This document shows, piece after piece, positions 21,086 to 30,528 of a stretch of DNA of 64,000 nucleotides. The stretch covers positions 1 through 64,000 of the forward strand of contig JACCGJ010002998.1 of the NCBI GenBank assembly GCA_013407085.1. Direction: 5' to 3'. Each line of letters opens with the position of its first letter. Position 1 is the first letter of the stretch. Source of the DNA: Atriophallophorus winterbourni. Taxonomy: Eukaryota > Platyhelminthes > Trematoda > Plagiorchiida > Microphallidae. The translations under genes were made by a program, and so were the position numbers. The notes under the pieces were generated by a model, which was not told the DNA's origin, made no database searches, and worked only from the letters and a program-made list of their open reading frames with translations.

Positions 21086-21508
21086 GTGAGTGAGGAGGCG
21101 GCCGAGAAAAAGGCAGAAGCCCTCAGAACTCACTCTTGCGAAGAAATCAATAGAATTCATGCGGAGAGAACGATTCAATCGAAAAGAATTTGCAATTTTT
21201 GCGGCAGGAAATATGAATTTAAGAAGGAACTATGTCCTGCGTGGAAGAAAGCATGTACTCGATGCGGTAAAGCAAACCATTTCGCGATTTTCTGTAGATC
21301 TTCTGGGATGACAACGACAAATACGCAGCGCTCATTTCCGAATGTCAGTGTCGTTCAGGGTGAGGAACAAGTAAATCACATCCGTTCTTCCGAAATCGAG
21401 GTAAATGGCAAGAAGGTTCGTTTCCAAATGGATTCAGGTGCCTCCGTTAGTCTCATTCCGCGTGCCTACGTACAAAATGAGCCCCTATCTGACACGAGAA
21501 TCGTTTAG
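21086..21508 (+). pseudogene. Gypsy-3 nucleocapsid and protease start
   Basis: The frame encodes two zinc-knuckle-like cysteine clusters (ICNFCGRKYEF, then CTRCGKANHFAIFC) followed by an aspartic protease with the active-site motif FQMDSGASVSLIP. It ends at a TAG (21506-21508) inside the protease. The protease continues in the same frame as pol. The start shown is the point where the frame opens, not an initiation codon. Confidence 0.8.
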
Positions 21509-21511
21509 CGA

Positions 21512-24322
21512 ATGTGGAACGGCACGACTGTCAAGCCAATGGGGAAATTTACGGCGTCTCTGCGCAATCCAATTAGCGGTAAGCGTATAGAACATGTAAT
21601 GTACGTTGTTGATGAAAATTTTTCACCGCTACTCGGAGTTGAAGCGATCGAAAATCTGGGAATGATTACCTTTAATTGTATTAACAATATTAATTCGGAC
21701 CTAACAGACATTTTTCTAAAGTATCAAAGTGTTTTTGATGATAAATTGGGGAAGTTGCCCGGACTTTGTAAGCTGTCAATTGATCAGAATGTAACATCAG
21801 TCGCGTTACCAATACGTCGTTTACCCTTTGCAGTGAAGGACAGATTTGAGTTAGAATTGAAAACACTACAGCTCGTTGGGGTCATCAGGAGAGTTGAAGA
21901 ACCTACCGAATGGGTCAGCCAGGTTACCGTCGTAACAAAAAAGTCAGGTGAAATGCGCATATGTATCGACCCGAAAGCTTTGAACATGGCCCTCAAGCGA
22001 GAGTATTTCAGACTTCCGTTGTTAGAAGATACTTTGCCGAGGTTGTATGGTGCAAGATATTTTACGAAAGTGGATCTGTCTTCAGCATTTTGGCACGTGT
22101 GTTTGAACGATAAATCCAGTTTTTTGACGACATTCGGAACCCCCTTTGGAAGATTTCGTTGGCTTCGTTTACCATTTGGACTGAAAGTTTCTAGCGAGAT
22201 ATTTCAAAAACGGCTGCTACAGGCCATAGAAAACCTTACAGGTGTAATTTGTATAGCGGATGATGTTTTAGTGTTCGGACGAACAAAGGCAGAACACGAT
22301 CAGAACCTAGACAAACTTCTTCAACGATGCCTCGAACTGGGCATTAAACTCAAGAAAGCGAAAATTGAATATTGCACAAATGAGGTAACATTTCATGGTC
22401 ATGTCTTATCGAGTGACGGTATCAAGCCAGACCCTGCAAAAGTGGAGGCTATTAAACACATGCCCCCTCCTACAGATGTCAAGAGTATAGCTCGTTTTAA
22501 CGGTATGGTGAACTACCTCAGCCGTTTTTTGCCTTGTTTATCACAAATAATGGAACCGATCAGGCGGCTGACACATAAAGATACACCATGGGTCTGGGGG
22601 ATACAGCAAATACAGGCCTGGGAAAAAATTAAAAGACTCATATCTAATGCACCTGTTTTACGATATTACGACCCCCGATTGGAATTAGTGATACAGTGTG
22701 ACAGTAGCCAAAACGGTATCGGCGCCGTACTGATGCAAAACGACCAACCTATAGATTTTCGAAGTCGAACGATGAGCGATGCGGAAACTCGCTATGCACA
22801 GATTGAGAAGGAACTGTTGGCAGTCGTATTTGCGATAGAAAAATTCAATGATTACACATTTGGCCGAAAGACTATAGTACAAACAGATCATAAGCCTCTG
22901 ACCACAATAGTTAAAAAACCACTCGATAAAGCACCGCGTCGTCTACAGTCAATGCTAGTCCGACTGCAGAAATACGATTTCGAAATCATTTACAAGCCGG
23001 GTAAAACCATGGTCCTTGCGGACACTCTATCGAGAGCTCCATTGAAATCCGTAGCCGCTGCTAACCTGGATCTTGTAGAAGTACACTTTACGCTCGCAGA
23101 AAGCGATATCAGGTTGCCACGAATCCGACAAACTATGGCTGAGGATGACGAAATGAAAAAGCTCGAGGAACAGATAATCAGTGGCTGGCCAGATAGTATC
23201 GCGATGTTTGACGAACTCATTCGACCTTATTACAAAATCCGAGATGAATTATCAACTGAGGATGGGTTGATCTTCCGGGGCGAGCGACTGGTTATCCCAC
23301 GATCGGCCCGAAAGGTGATGTTGCAGGAGTTACATCGATCACATTTGGGGATCAACGGTTGTACTAGAAGAGCCAAGGATACGGTTTATTGGCCAGGCGT
23401 CAGTTGCCAAGTGAAGGATTTCGTCTCTAAGTGCCCAATATGTAACAAGTTTGGGAACCGCCAAATAAAAGAACCAATGTTTTGTCGCAAAATACCAGAG
23501 CGCCCTTGGCAACATATTGCAGCTGACCTGTTTTCACATGCAACAAAAGATTATTTACTTTTGGTGGACTATTTCAGCGACTTTTTCGAAATAGAGAAAC
23601 TGAATACCACATCAGCTGAAGAAATCGTGGCGAAAATGAAAGGTCAATTTGCGAGGTATGGTATCCCAGAGAGTGTCAGATCCGATGGAGGTCCTCAGTT
23701 TTCGGCAAAGCAGTTTGCTGACTTCGCTGAAAAATGGCGTTTTAAACATGAAATTTCCAGCCCTTACCACAGCCAATCCAATGGTAAAGCAGAATCGGCA
23801 GTGAAAGAAGCGAAGAAAATAATGAAAAAATGCCTGGAGGCTAAAGAAGATCCGTATTTAGCGCTCTTGGAACACAGAAATACTCCATCCACCGATATAG
23901 AATTAAGCCCAGCTCAAAGACTCATGGGTAGACGCACAAGGACGAGGATACCTATTGTTACCAACCGTCTGTCCAGACATGACGTTACATGGGACGTCAT
24001 CAATCAGCAATTAAAACGGCGCATGGAGCGCGAAAAACAGGTATATGATGAGGGTGCACGTGAGCTACCCGAATTGTCTGATGGAGATACTGTTTGGATA
24101 CAACCCTTCGGAATGGGAGCTGAGAAATGGGATCTTGGAACTGTCCGTGGTCGTACGGGTGAAAGATCTTATGAGGTGAATACGCAACATGGAACGGTTA
24201 AAAGAAATAGAGTACATTTAAGAAAGCAAGAACCCATTGAGTCAGACGAGATGTGTGAAAGGGATCCAGAGCCTCCAAACGAAATAAATTTGCGCAACCG
24301 CACAGTACGTAAGTTCATTTGA
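21512..24322 (+). CDS. pol: Gypsy-3 pol: protease end-RT-RNase H-integrase, 936 aa open
   Basis: This is a long Ty3/gypsy polyprotein without interruption. Domain order: protease flap and LLGVEAIENLGM (residues 1-50); RT (about 90-330) with VTKKSGEMRICIDPKALN, FTKVDLSSAFWHV, FGRFRWLRLPFGL and an active site read as IADDVLVFG near residue 248; connection with YLSRFLPCLS; RNase H (about 390-510) with QCDSSQNGIGAVL and TDHKPL, ending LADTLSRAP; integrase with an H-H-C-C finger (HLGIN to CPICNKFG, about 605-645) and catalytic D, D and E near 672, 725 and 760 (RSDGGPQFS, NGKAESAVKEAKK). It belongs to the K02A2.6-like gypsy pols, a different lineage from Gypsy-2. It would be made as a Gag-Pol fusion, but the upstream frame is broken. 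Confidence 0.93.
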   Translation: MWNGTTVKPMGKFTASLRNPISGKRIEHVMYVVDENFSPLLGVEAIENLGMITFNCINNINSDLTDIFLKYQSVFDDKLGKLPGLCKLSIDQNVTSVALPIRRLPFAVKDRFELELKTLQLVGVIRRVEEPTEWVSQVTVVTKKSGEMRICIDPKALNMALKREYFRLPLLEDTLPRLYGARYFTKVDLSSAFWHVCLNDKSSFLTTFGTPFGRFRWLRLPFGLKVSSEIFQKRLLQAIENLTGVICIADDVLVFGRTKAEHDQNLDKLLQRCLELGIKLKKAKIEYCTNEVTFHGHVLSSDGIKPDPAKVEAIKHMPPPTDVKSIARFNGMVNYLSRFLPCLSQIMEPIRRLTHKDTPWVWGIQQIQAWEKIKRLISNAPVLRYYDPRLELVIQCDSSQNGIGAVLMQNDQPIDFRSRTMSDAETRYAQIEKELLAVVFAIEKFNDYTFGRKTIVQTDHKPLTTIVKKPLDKAPRRLQSMLVRLQKYDFEIIYKPGKTMVLADTLSRAPLKSVAAANLDLVEVHFTLAESDIRLPRIRQTMAEDDEMKKLEEQIISGWPDSIAMFDELIRPYYKIRDELSTEDGLIFRGERLVIPRSARKVMLQELHRSHLGINGCTRRAKDTVYWPGVSCQVKDFVSKCPICNKFGNRQIKEPMFCRKIPERPWQHIAADLFSHATKDYLLLVDYFSDFFEIEKLNTTSAEEIVAKMKGQFARYGIPESVRSDGGPQFSAKQFADFAEKWRFKHEISSPYHSQSNGKAESAVKEAKKIMKKCLEAKEDPYLALLEHRNTPSTDIELSPAQRLMGRRTRTRIPIVTNRLSRHDVTWDVINQQLKRRMEREKQVYDEGARELPELSDGDTVWIQPFGMGAEKWDLGTVRGRTGERSYEVNTQHGTVKRNRVHLRKQEPIESDEMCERDPEPPNEINLRNRTVRKFI

Positions 24323-24334
24323 AAAACGGAAGGA

Positions 24335-24488
24335 TGTGGAGTGGCTGTCAGCATGAATACTCATTGTCCAATCAGAATGCAGTATCTGTCAGTGTGTCTA
24401 TCTCTTTATTGTAATTCCCATGATGATTCATATGTTTGTTGACGTGTAGTGAATACACATCTGTCGCTCCGATCTTGACTTTTCTACA
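24335..24488 (+). repeat. Gypsy-3 3' LTR (154 bp)
   Basis: It matches the 5' LTR at all but one base by eye and has equal length. It is preceded by a purine-rich tract (GAAAAACGGAAGGA) and followed by the target duplication TGCGG (24489-24493). Confidence 0.93.
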
Positions 24489-24493
24489 TGCGG

Positions 24494-24630
24494 TGACCGA
24501 GAAAGTCTAGTATTTCCACATGGAAGATGCATTTATCTGGATTCAAGACAATACCATACTGAGATAGGCGCTGAAAAATCTCTCGAAGATGCTCAACATG
24601 ATCTGTCGATGTGTTGCTAGCAATTAGCAA
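24494..24630 (-). pseudogene. pol: Gypsy-2 RT, palm-to-thumb piece
   Basis: The minus strand encodes LLIASNTSTDHVEHLREIF, then RLSQYGIVLNPDKC and LDFLGH. These are the blocks that follow YIDD in gypsy RT. The upstream part ending in YIDD is at 29608-30412, so CR1-B landed exactly after the catalytic aspartates. The downstream part is at 18304-20382, beyond Gypsy-3. Confidence 0.88.
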
Positions 24631-24983
24631 CTGATACTGACCTACTGTGCAGTCACATTTTTGTTGCTCTGACACTTCTGCTCATATCTTCGCCGAATCT
24701 GCTTGGATTTCTCTCATTCCAAGAATTCTGTGCTACTTTCGATCGTATCTATCGGAATTTATTTGTTTTGCTATTGTCAACGAATTAGCAGCAAAGTTAT
24801 CATATCGTCGTAAATTTCACAGTTTGCTCACGCGCGCAAACTTTTTTCTATCGCTAACTATTCCACGGTTTTTGCTATCATTGCAAGGATCTCGTCGAGC
24901 TACGAATTTTGATATATATTTCTGTGTTCTGGCTTGTGTATTCAACGAGTTATATTGGATTATTTGCAACATGACGAAATCAC

Positions 24984-26564
24984 GTGTTCCGAAACAGCCA
25001 CCTCGACCCGTCGAACAAAAACCCGTCACAGCCAAACAACCCAATTCAGGCTACTAACATGTTTCACCGCATCACGAGAACCAACATACGGACTAAAAAA
25101 TCAATCGATCAAACTGTGGCAGCGACATCGAACCAACTTGACCTCATTGCCAAGTGCGTCGATCCGGCGAACGCAACAATGGTCACGGCCGGCCCAGCTG
25201 ATAGGACGAATCTCGACACGCAAAATTGTCCCGAAGTCACGTGCAAAGCATGCGAACAACCGGTGAGTCCCATGGCGCGTAAAGTAATAACGTGTTTTCT
25301 GTGTATGGGTAAAATCCATGGTAAATGCGACCGCACTTTAGCCCCTGACTCGATAGCATTATTAAATAATGAAATGGTTCCAGGTGCATGCTATATCTTT
25401 GTTCGTTGCAGAGCTAAATCATTGCACAAAGCCGATACTTTTGAAACAAAATTAGAAAATAGAATGGCCGGTTTGGAGTCGGGCCTTCGACTTGTGGAAG
25501 AAATGTTGGTAAATCATGTGAGTACGCAAGTGATCACTGATGTAAACCACCATATCAATACATCGATTTCGGAACCACCATTGAAGGAATCTAAGACTAA
25601 GGCTATTCGGGTGCCAAAAAAGCCAAAAAGCAGTGTTATTCCCGTTTTGGAATCAGATAAAACGACCACAGAAGTAGGAACTTCTTACAGAGATATGCTG
25701 TTACGGTCGACCTCAGCTGTACACTCCAAAACTGCTGTACCCGACTCACAAAGTCAAGCCACAAAGGTTTTTAATTCTAAAACGCCTGACTTTCCGATAC
25801 GAAAAAAGAACACCCCATACAGGCTGAACGTGATATGTACGAATGTCAGCGAGTCCCAAGAAAGCCTGTTTGATAGCAAACAGAAACATGATGTCGATAA
25901 ATGGTCTGAACTTTGTCACCTAATGAAAATTGAACATGTAAACGCAGAAAAGGTGACTCGTCTAACCCGCCATTCATCTTCACCTCATATTGGTCAACCT
26001 CGCTTGCTCAAGGTAACACTAAAATGCGAGGCTGATATCGAGAACGTATTGCTGAATGCATACCTACTCAAGTCAGATTCCGACTCCAACTGCCGCATAT
26101 ATCCCGATGTACCATGGTGGGAAAGGAAGGGCAGCTTGAACGACAGGGAACAAACGGTATCGCGAAGTATAGTTCTACTTGGTGTACCAGAAAATACTTC
26201 TAAAGCATCGAACCAGGAAACGGTAGAGCACGACGTCAAACAATGGCGCTACATTGCGTGTTCTCTCGATATTTCTAATGCTTTTGTTGTGGACACTTTT
26301 CGAGTTCCTTTTTCGCCTAAATATAAGGGGGATGTACCGAAACCTCTGAAGATTACGTTCTTGACCAGCGCTATGGCTGAAATAGTAAGGTCGGAATGGA
26401 CAATAGGGAAACGAACATTACCCAAGGATGTTAGACTTAGCCCACCTAAACCAAGTCAAACACTCTCCCGTTTGGAGATAGCGGATAGCAGCGTTTCCAT
26501 CCAAATGGAGGAAATCAATGCATCAAAAAACGTCGTAGGTCCGGATCAAATCGAGTCAGACTGA
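24984..26564 (+). CDS. CR1-B ORF1: PHD finger and RRM-like domain, open 526 codons
   Basis: The open frame carries a PHD/RING-like cluster at residues about 85-135 (VTCKACEQPVSP, VITCFLCMGKIHGKCDRTL, then GACYIFVRC). A coiled-coil-like helix follows (FETKLENRMAGLESGLRLVEEML). The second half has two RRM-like blocks: RLNVICTNVSESQESLF to VTRLTRHSSSPH, and RSIVLLGVPENTS to KPLKITFLTSAM. CR1 ORF1 proteins with PHD fingers are known in invertebrates; the role is presumably RNA binding and assembly of the retrotransposition particle. The start codon is uncertain: an in-frame Met at 24984 or a later one near 25059. Confidence 0.82.
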   Translation: MFRNSHLDPSNKNPSQPNNPIQATNMFHRITRTNIRTKKSIDQTVAATSNQLDLIAKCVDPANATMVTAGPADRTNLDTQNCPEVTCKACEQPVSPMARKVITCFLCMGKIHGKCDRTLAPDSIALLNNEMVPGACYIFVRCRAKSLHKADTFETKLENRMAGLESGLRLVEEMLVNHVSTQVITDVNHHINTSISEPPLKESKTKAIRVPKKPKSSVIPVLESDKTTTEVGTSYRDMLLRSTSAVHSKTAVPDSQSQATKVFNSKTPDFPIRKKNTPYRLNVICTNVSESQESLFDSKQKHDVDKWSELCHLMKIEHVNAEKVTRLTRHSSSPHIGQPRLLKVTLKCEADIENVLLNAYLLKSDSDSNCRIYPDVPWWERKGSLNDREQTVSRSIVLLGVPENTSKASNQETVEHDVKQWRYIACSLDISNAFVVDTFRVPFSPKYKGDVPKPLKITFLTSAMAEIVRSEWTIGKRTLPKDVRLSPPKPSQTLSRLEIADSSVSIQMEEINASKNVVGPDQIESD

Positions 26565-26698
26565 GCAACTCACACCGAAAACTAATTGTCGTTTCAAGCC
26601 GTCGACGACCAATAGGATGCACACATGTTTTACCATACAAAGAAGCAGGACCAATAACTTCGGTTTACACCCCGTAATTACTCACAAAAAATACGATT

Positions 26699-29481
26699 AA
26701 GTGCATCTATACAAACGCGAACAGCCTTTTCAACAAATTAATCGAATTGTCCGAGATTTGTAGTGAAACGGCGCCAGACATAGTTGCAGTAGCAGAAACG
26801 TGGTTCCATGCCTCATTGTCTGATAATGAACTCTCTTTGCCCAACATGTCTCTATTCCGACGTGACCGTTTAGGCGATGGCGGAGGAGCAGCACTCTACT
26901 TCAAGCAATCGTTTATCTGTAGAGCTATGAACGACGTGATCCTTGATATCACTGACACACTTTGGTGTTCTCTGACTCTTACTTCAGGAGACCAATGCTT
27001 TATTGGAGTGATCTATCGTTCTCCAACAGCAACTCTCGATCTAAACAATAAACTGAATAATGCTTTGCGCTATGCAACAACGCGATACAATACTCAAATA
27101 TTAATAATGGGGGATTTCAAATTTCCCCAGCTCTATAGCCGAAATGATCATCCATCAGAGGCACTTGATAATGAACTTCGAGCCGTTTTGGATTACGCAC
27201 CCCTTTATAACCACGTTTTTGGATTTACTCGTATGAGAGGATCAGACCAGCCGTCTAAGTTGGACCTTATACTTACATCAGATCCCACAGCTGTTGAGAA
27301 TATCGTTTATAAACCGCCGATCGGACGAAGCGATCACGTTGTCCTAGAATTCAAATACGTTTGTAGCGCTAGATGCAATAATGACGGGACAAAATGCGTC
27401 AGAATGGTGAACTACCGTGCTCTGTGTGTCGAGTTACAAAGCACTAGTTTCGCACAATTGGATTACTCCGATCCGGATAGTCATTGGCGCTCTCTCTTAC
27501 AGCACCTTAAATCTATATTGGAGGAACATTCAATGTTTGCTTTAAAGAAAATGTCTCAACGAAATAAATTTTTACTACGAAGTAGGACTAAAAAGTGGAT
27601 CAAACAAAGGGCAGTAGCGTGGGAGTTTCACAAGTCTACCAACACAGCTGATTCTTGGGCACAATTTACACGACTGAGAAACAAAGTTATTAGCTTAATT
27701 CGAGATTATAAACAAGCGTTCCAATCGTAATTGATTACTCAGATGCACCAGAATCCGAAGCTCTTGTATAGACTTATAAACGATAGAACAAATATTAAAC
27801 CAGGAGTCTTTGCCCTGAAAACTTCGTCCGGCTTCACAGAATCCATAAATCAGACCGCTGACCTGTTAGGAGACTTTTATGCCGGAGTTTTTGCGCCGAA
27901 ATCCATGGAGCCTGATCAGGAACCAATCGTTCGACTTGACCGACCGACCTTGAGTGAAGTATTGATTACTCCGATGGTGGTAGCGCAGTACTTACGAAAA
28001 TTAAACGTAAAGAAATCTCCAGGACCAGACGAGATAACTCCAAAGCTGCTCAAAACCTGCCATGCGCAGCTATCTGAACCTCTATCTTGCATGTTTAATA
28101 ATTTGCTCCAAGCTGGCGTAGTGCCACAAGACTGGAAACTGGGACAAATAATACCCATTTACAAAGGTGGTTGCCGTTCTGATGTTAAAAATTACAGGCC
28201 GGTGACCTTGCTGTCTTCGGTATCAAAAGTTTTTGAGCGAATAATAACCGCAGAAATCGTGCGACATCTGGAAACGAACCAACTTTTGGCAGTTGCCCAA
28301 CATGGATTTCGCAGAAATCGCTCTTGTCTAACAAATTTGCTGACAAGCTTAGACGATTGGACGAGGATTGTAGATGCGGGGGGCTGTATTCATGCTACCT
28401 GGACATTTTTAAAGCGTTCGACAAAGTTGATCACAATTTACTCTTGAACAAGCTAAAGAAACACGGTGTTGTTGGAAGACTATACGAATTGCTAAGAGAT
28501 TACCTTAGCAACAGACACATCCGAGTTCGTGTGGACGGCCTACTATCGAAGAACATCGATGTCACTAGCGGAGTTCCACAAGGCTCAGTGCTTAGACCAA
28601 TACTGTTTCTAGTCTATATGAACGATATACCACTACCAAATGATAGTAAGATGGTTTTGTTTGCTGAAGATATAAAAGTATGGAAGCAAATCAGAAATGC
28701 TGACGATTGTATCTTGCTGCAAAACGATTTGAGTGCTTTGTTCAACTGGTCATCTGAAAATAAACTGTCATTGAATATGCAAAAGTCGAAGATGATTCAG
28801 ATTGGTCGTGACCTTGGCTTTTCCTATCCATACAAGCTCGGCGACATTAACCTGGAGTACACTGAAAAAGAAAAGGACCTAGGTGTCTGGATTTGCGGCA
28901 GTTTGAAAAATGGTCTACAATGCGAAACCGTTTACAAAAGCGCGTCTCGGCTGCTCGGCATGCTACGGCGGATATTTGGACGTTTTTCCCAGGGGTGTTT
29001 TCCTCTCATGATGAATACATATATACACCCGGTTCTAGATTATGCCGCACAAGCCTGGACACCATGGCTCCAAAAAGACATCTTACTCCTGGATTGCATA
29101 TACCGGAGAGCTTCTAAGCTTGTCATTGGTCTCGAAAATATGTCATTCGCCAGGCGACTCAGACAACTGGAAATGAGAACACTTGCACAAAGGAGAATGC
29201 GAGGTGATCTCATCCTCGCAAACAAAATACTAACTACTGTTTCCCACCCCCTGGATATATTATTCCACCTTCGAACTTCCAGCAACAGCCGTGGCCATGG
29301 TTGCAAGTTGGAAATACCACATTCCAAACGGAACTGCCGCAGGTATTTTTATTATGTACGTGTGTGCTTTGCTTGGAATTCCCTACTTTCCGAGTTGGTA
29401 AGCTCAAACAGTTTATCTATATTCAAATCAAAACTTGACAATTATATGAGAGCTAATCCGAATTTTTCCCCAAACTATTAA
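26699..29481 (+). pseudogene. CR1-B ORF2: endonuclease-RT with one stop and one frameshift
   Basis: The endonuclease starts at KCIYTNANSLFNKL (26699), before the first Met, and continues with AVAETWF, GVIYRSPTATLD, LIMGDFKFPQL (N of GDFN is K here), SKLDLILTS and RSDHVVLEF. An in-frame TAA at 27728-27730 interrupts the linker. The RT follows with NVKKSPGPDEITP, NYRPVTLLSSVSK and QHGFRRNRSC. A small deletion near 28396 shifts the frame, then YLDIFKAFDKVDH, SGVPQGSVLRPILF and active site LFAEDIKVW. The usual FADD is FAED, a changed catalytic aspartate. The C-terminus (YFYYVRVCFAWNSL) ends at 29481. The copy is dead. Confidence 0.9.
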
Positions 29482-29607
29482 TAACCTATTATTGTCCCAT
29501 TGATTTTGATTTTATTTATACTTATATATATACATTTGTACCTATATTTCAACCCTGTGGTTATTGTAAAGTTAATTGCCTTTTCAACCATAAATCTTGA
29601 ATCTTGA

Positions 29608-30412
29608 GTCATCAATATAAACGTATACGAAGGGCAATCCCGTAAATACATGATCAATAAAACGCTAGAAAGTTTGTGCGGCATTTCGGAGACCAAATGG
29701 CATTCGTACGAATTCATATAAGCCAAGTTGTGTCGTGACAGCCGTTTTAGGGATATCTTCCTTCGCAACTGGGATTTGGTGATAGGCGCGTACTAGGTCA
29801 AGCTTCGAGAACACGGTTTTTCCTTTTAGGGACGCCGTAAAATCGTGGATGTGTGGAATGGGGTAACGGTCTGGTACCGTAATGCGATTATAATCTCCGC
29901 ATGGGCGCCAAGTATCTGCGGTACTTTTTTCAACCATATGTAGTGGAGAAGCCTATGGTGAGGTCGACGGGCCGATGATTCCCAGCTCCAACATATGTTA
30001 AAACTCTTGTTTGGCGATCGCCAGTTTGTTTGGAGCTAGTCTACGTGGTTTGGCAAAAACCGGAGGGCCGCGAGTGACAATGTGATGTTCGACCTGGTGT
30101 TTGACCACATTTGTGAATGACTGTGGTTTGAAGATCTCCGGAAACTGGACTATGAGTTCCTTTCAAGGCTGGGTGACGAGTGGAGTTGAAACTCGAATAG
30201 ACTGCATGGGTGTGTAATGGTATTTGCCCATTGAATTCAACTTCGTGGTGCTTTTAATAAGCCTTCGTTGGCTTATGTCCACCGCGAGTTTGAAATTAGA
30301 CAAAAAATGTGCACCCAAAATCGGAGTTTTCACGTCTGCAATGGTGAACACCCAGTGGAACGATCTTCGCAAGCCCAGGTCTACCGCGAGGGACCGATGA
30401 CCATAATTCAAA
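29608..30412 (-). pseudogene. pol: Gypsy-2 protease end and RT fingers/palm
   Basis: The minus strand encodes the protease end (HWVFTIADVKTPILGAHFL), a linker, then RT blocks [48 protein letters not shown] and VYIDD at the boundary with CR1-B. Stops occur in the linker and after AAQTF. Its upstream neighbour in the element is the gag-protease part at 35130-36126, separated by CR1-A. Confidence 0.87.
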
Positions 30413-30528
30413 TTCAAATTCAAATTCAAAGATTTATGGTTAAAAAAAGTTAATACTTTACAACACCACAGGATGACGGTATGAATGAAAACAGGAAAAA
30501 TAAAATAGTATAAAAGCAATAGTGAATA

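Larger units (their letters stand above)
24631..29607 (+). mobile_element. CR1-B LINE, near full length
   Basis: This 4.98-kb non-LTR element has a 5' UTR of about 350 bp, ORF1 with PHD finger, ORF2 with EN and RT, a 3' UTR and the tail AACCATAAATCTTGAATCTTGA. It is inserted in plus orientation into minus-oriented Gypsy-2. Boundaries are set by rejoining the Gypsy-2 RT frame on both sides. No clear target duplication. Confidence 0.88.
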
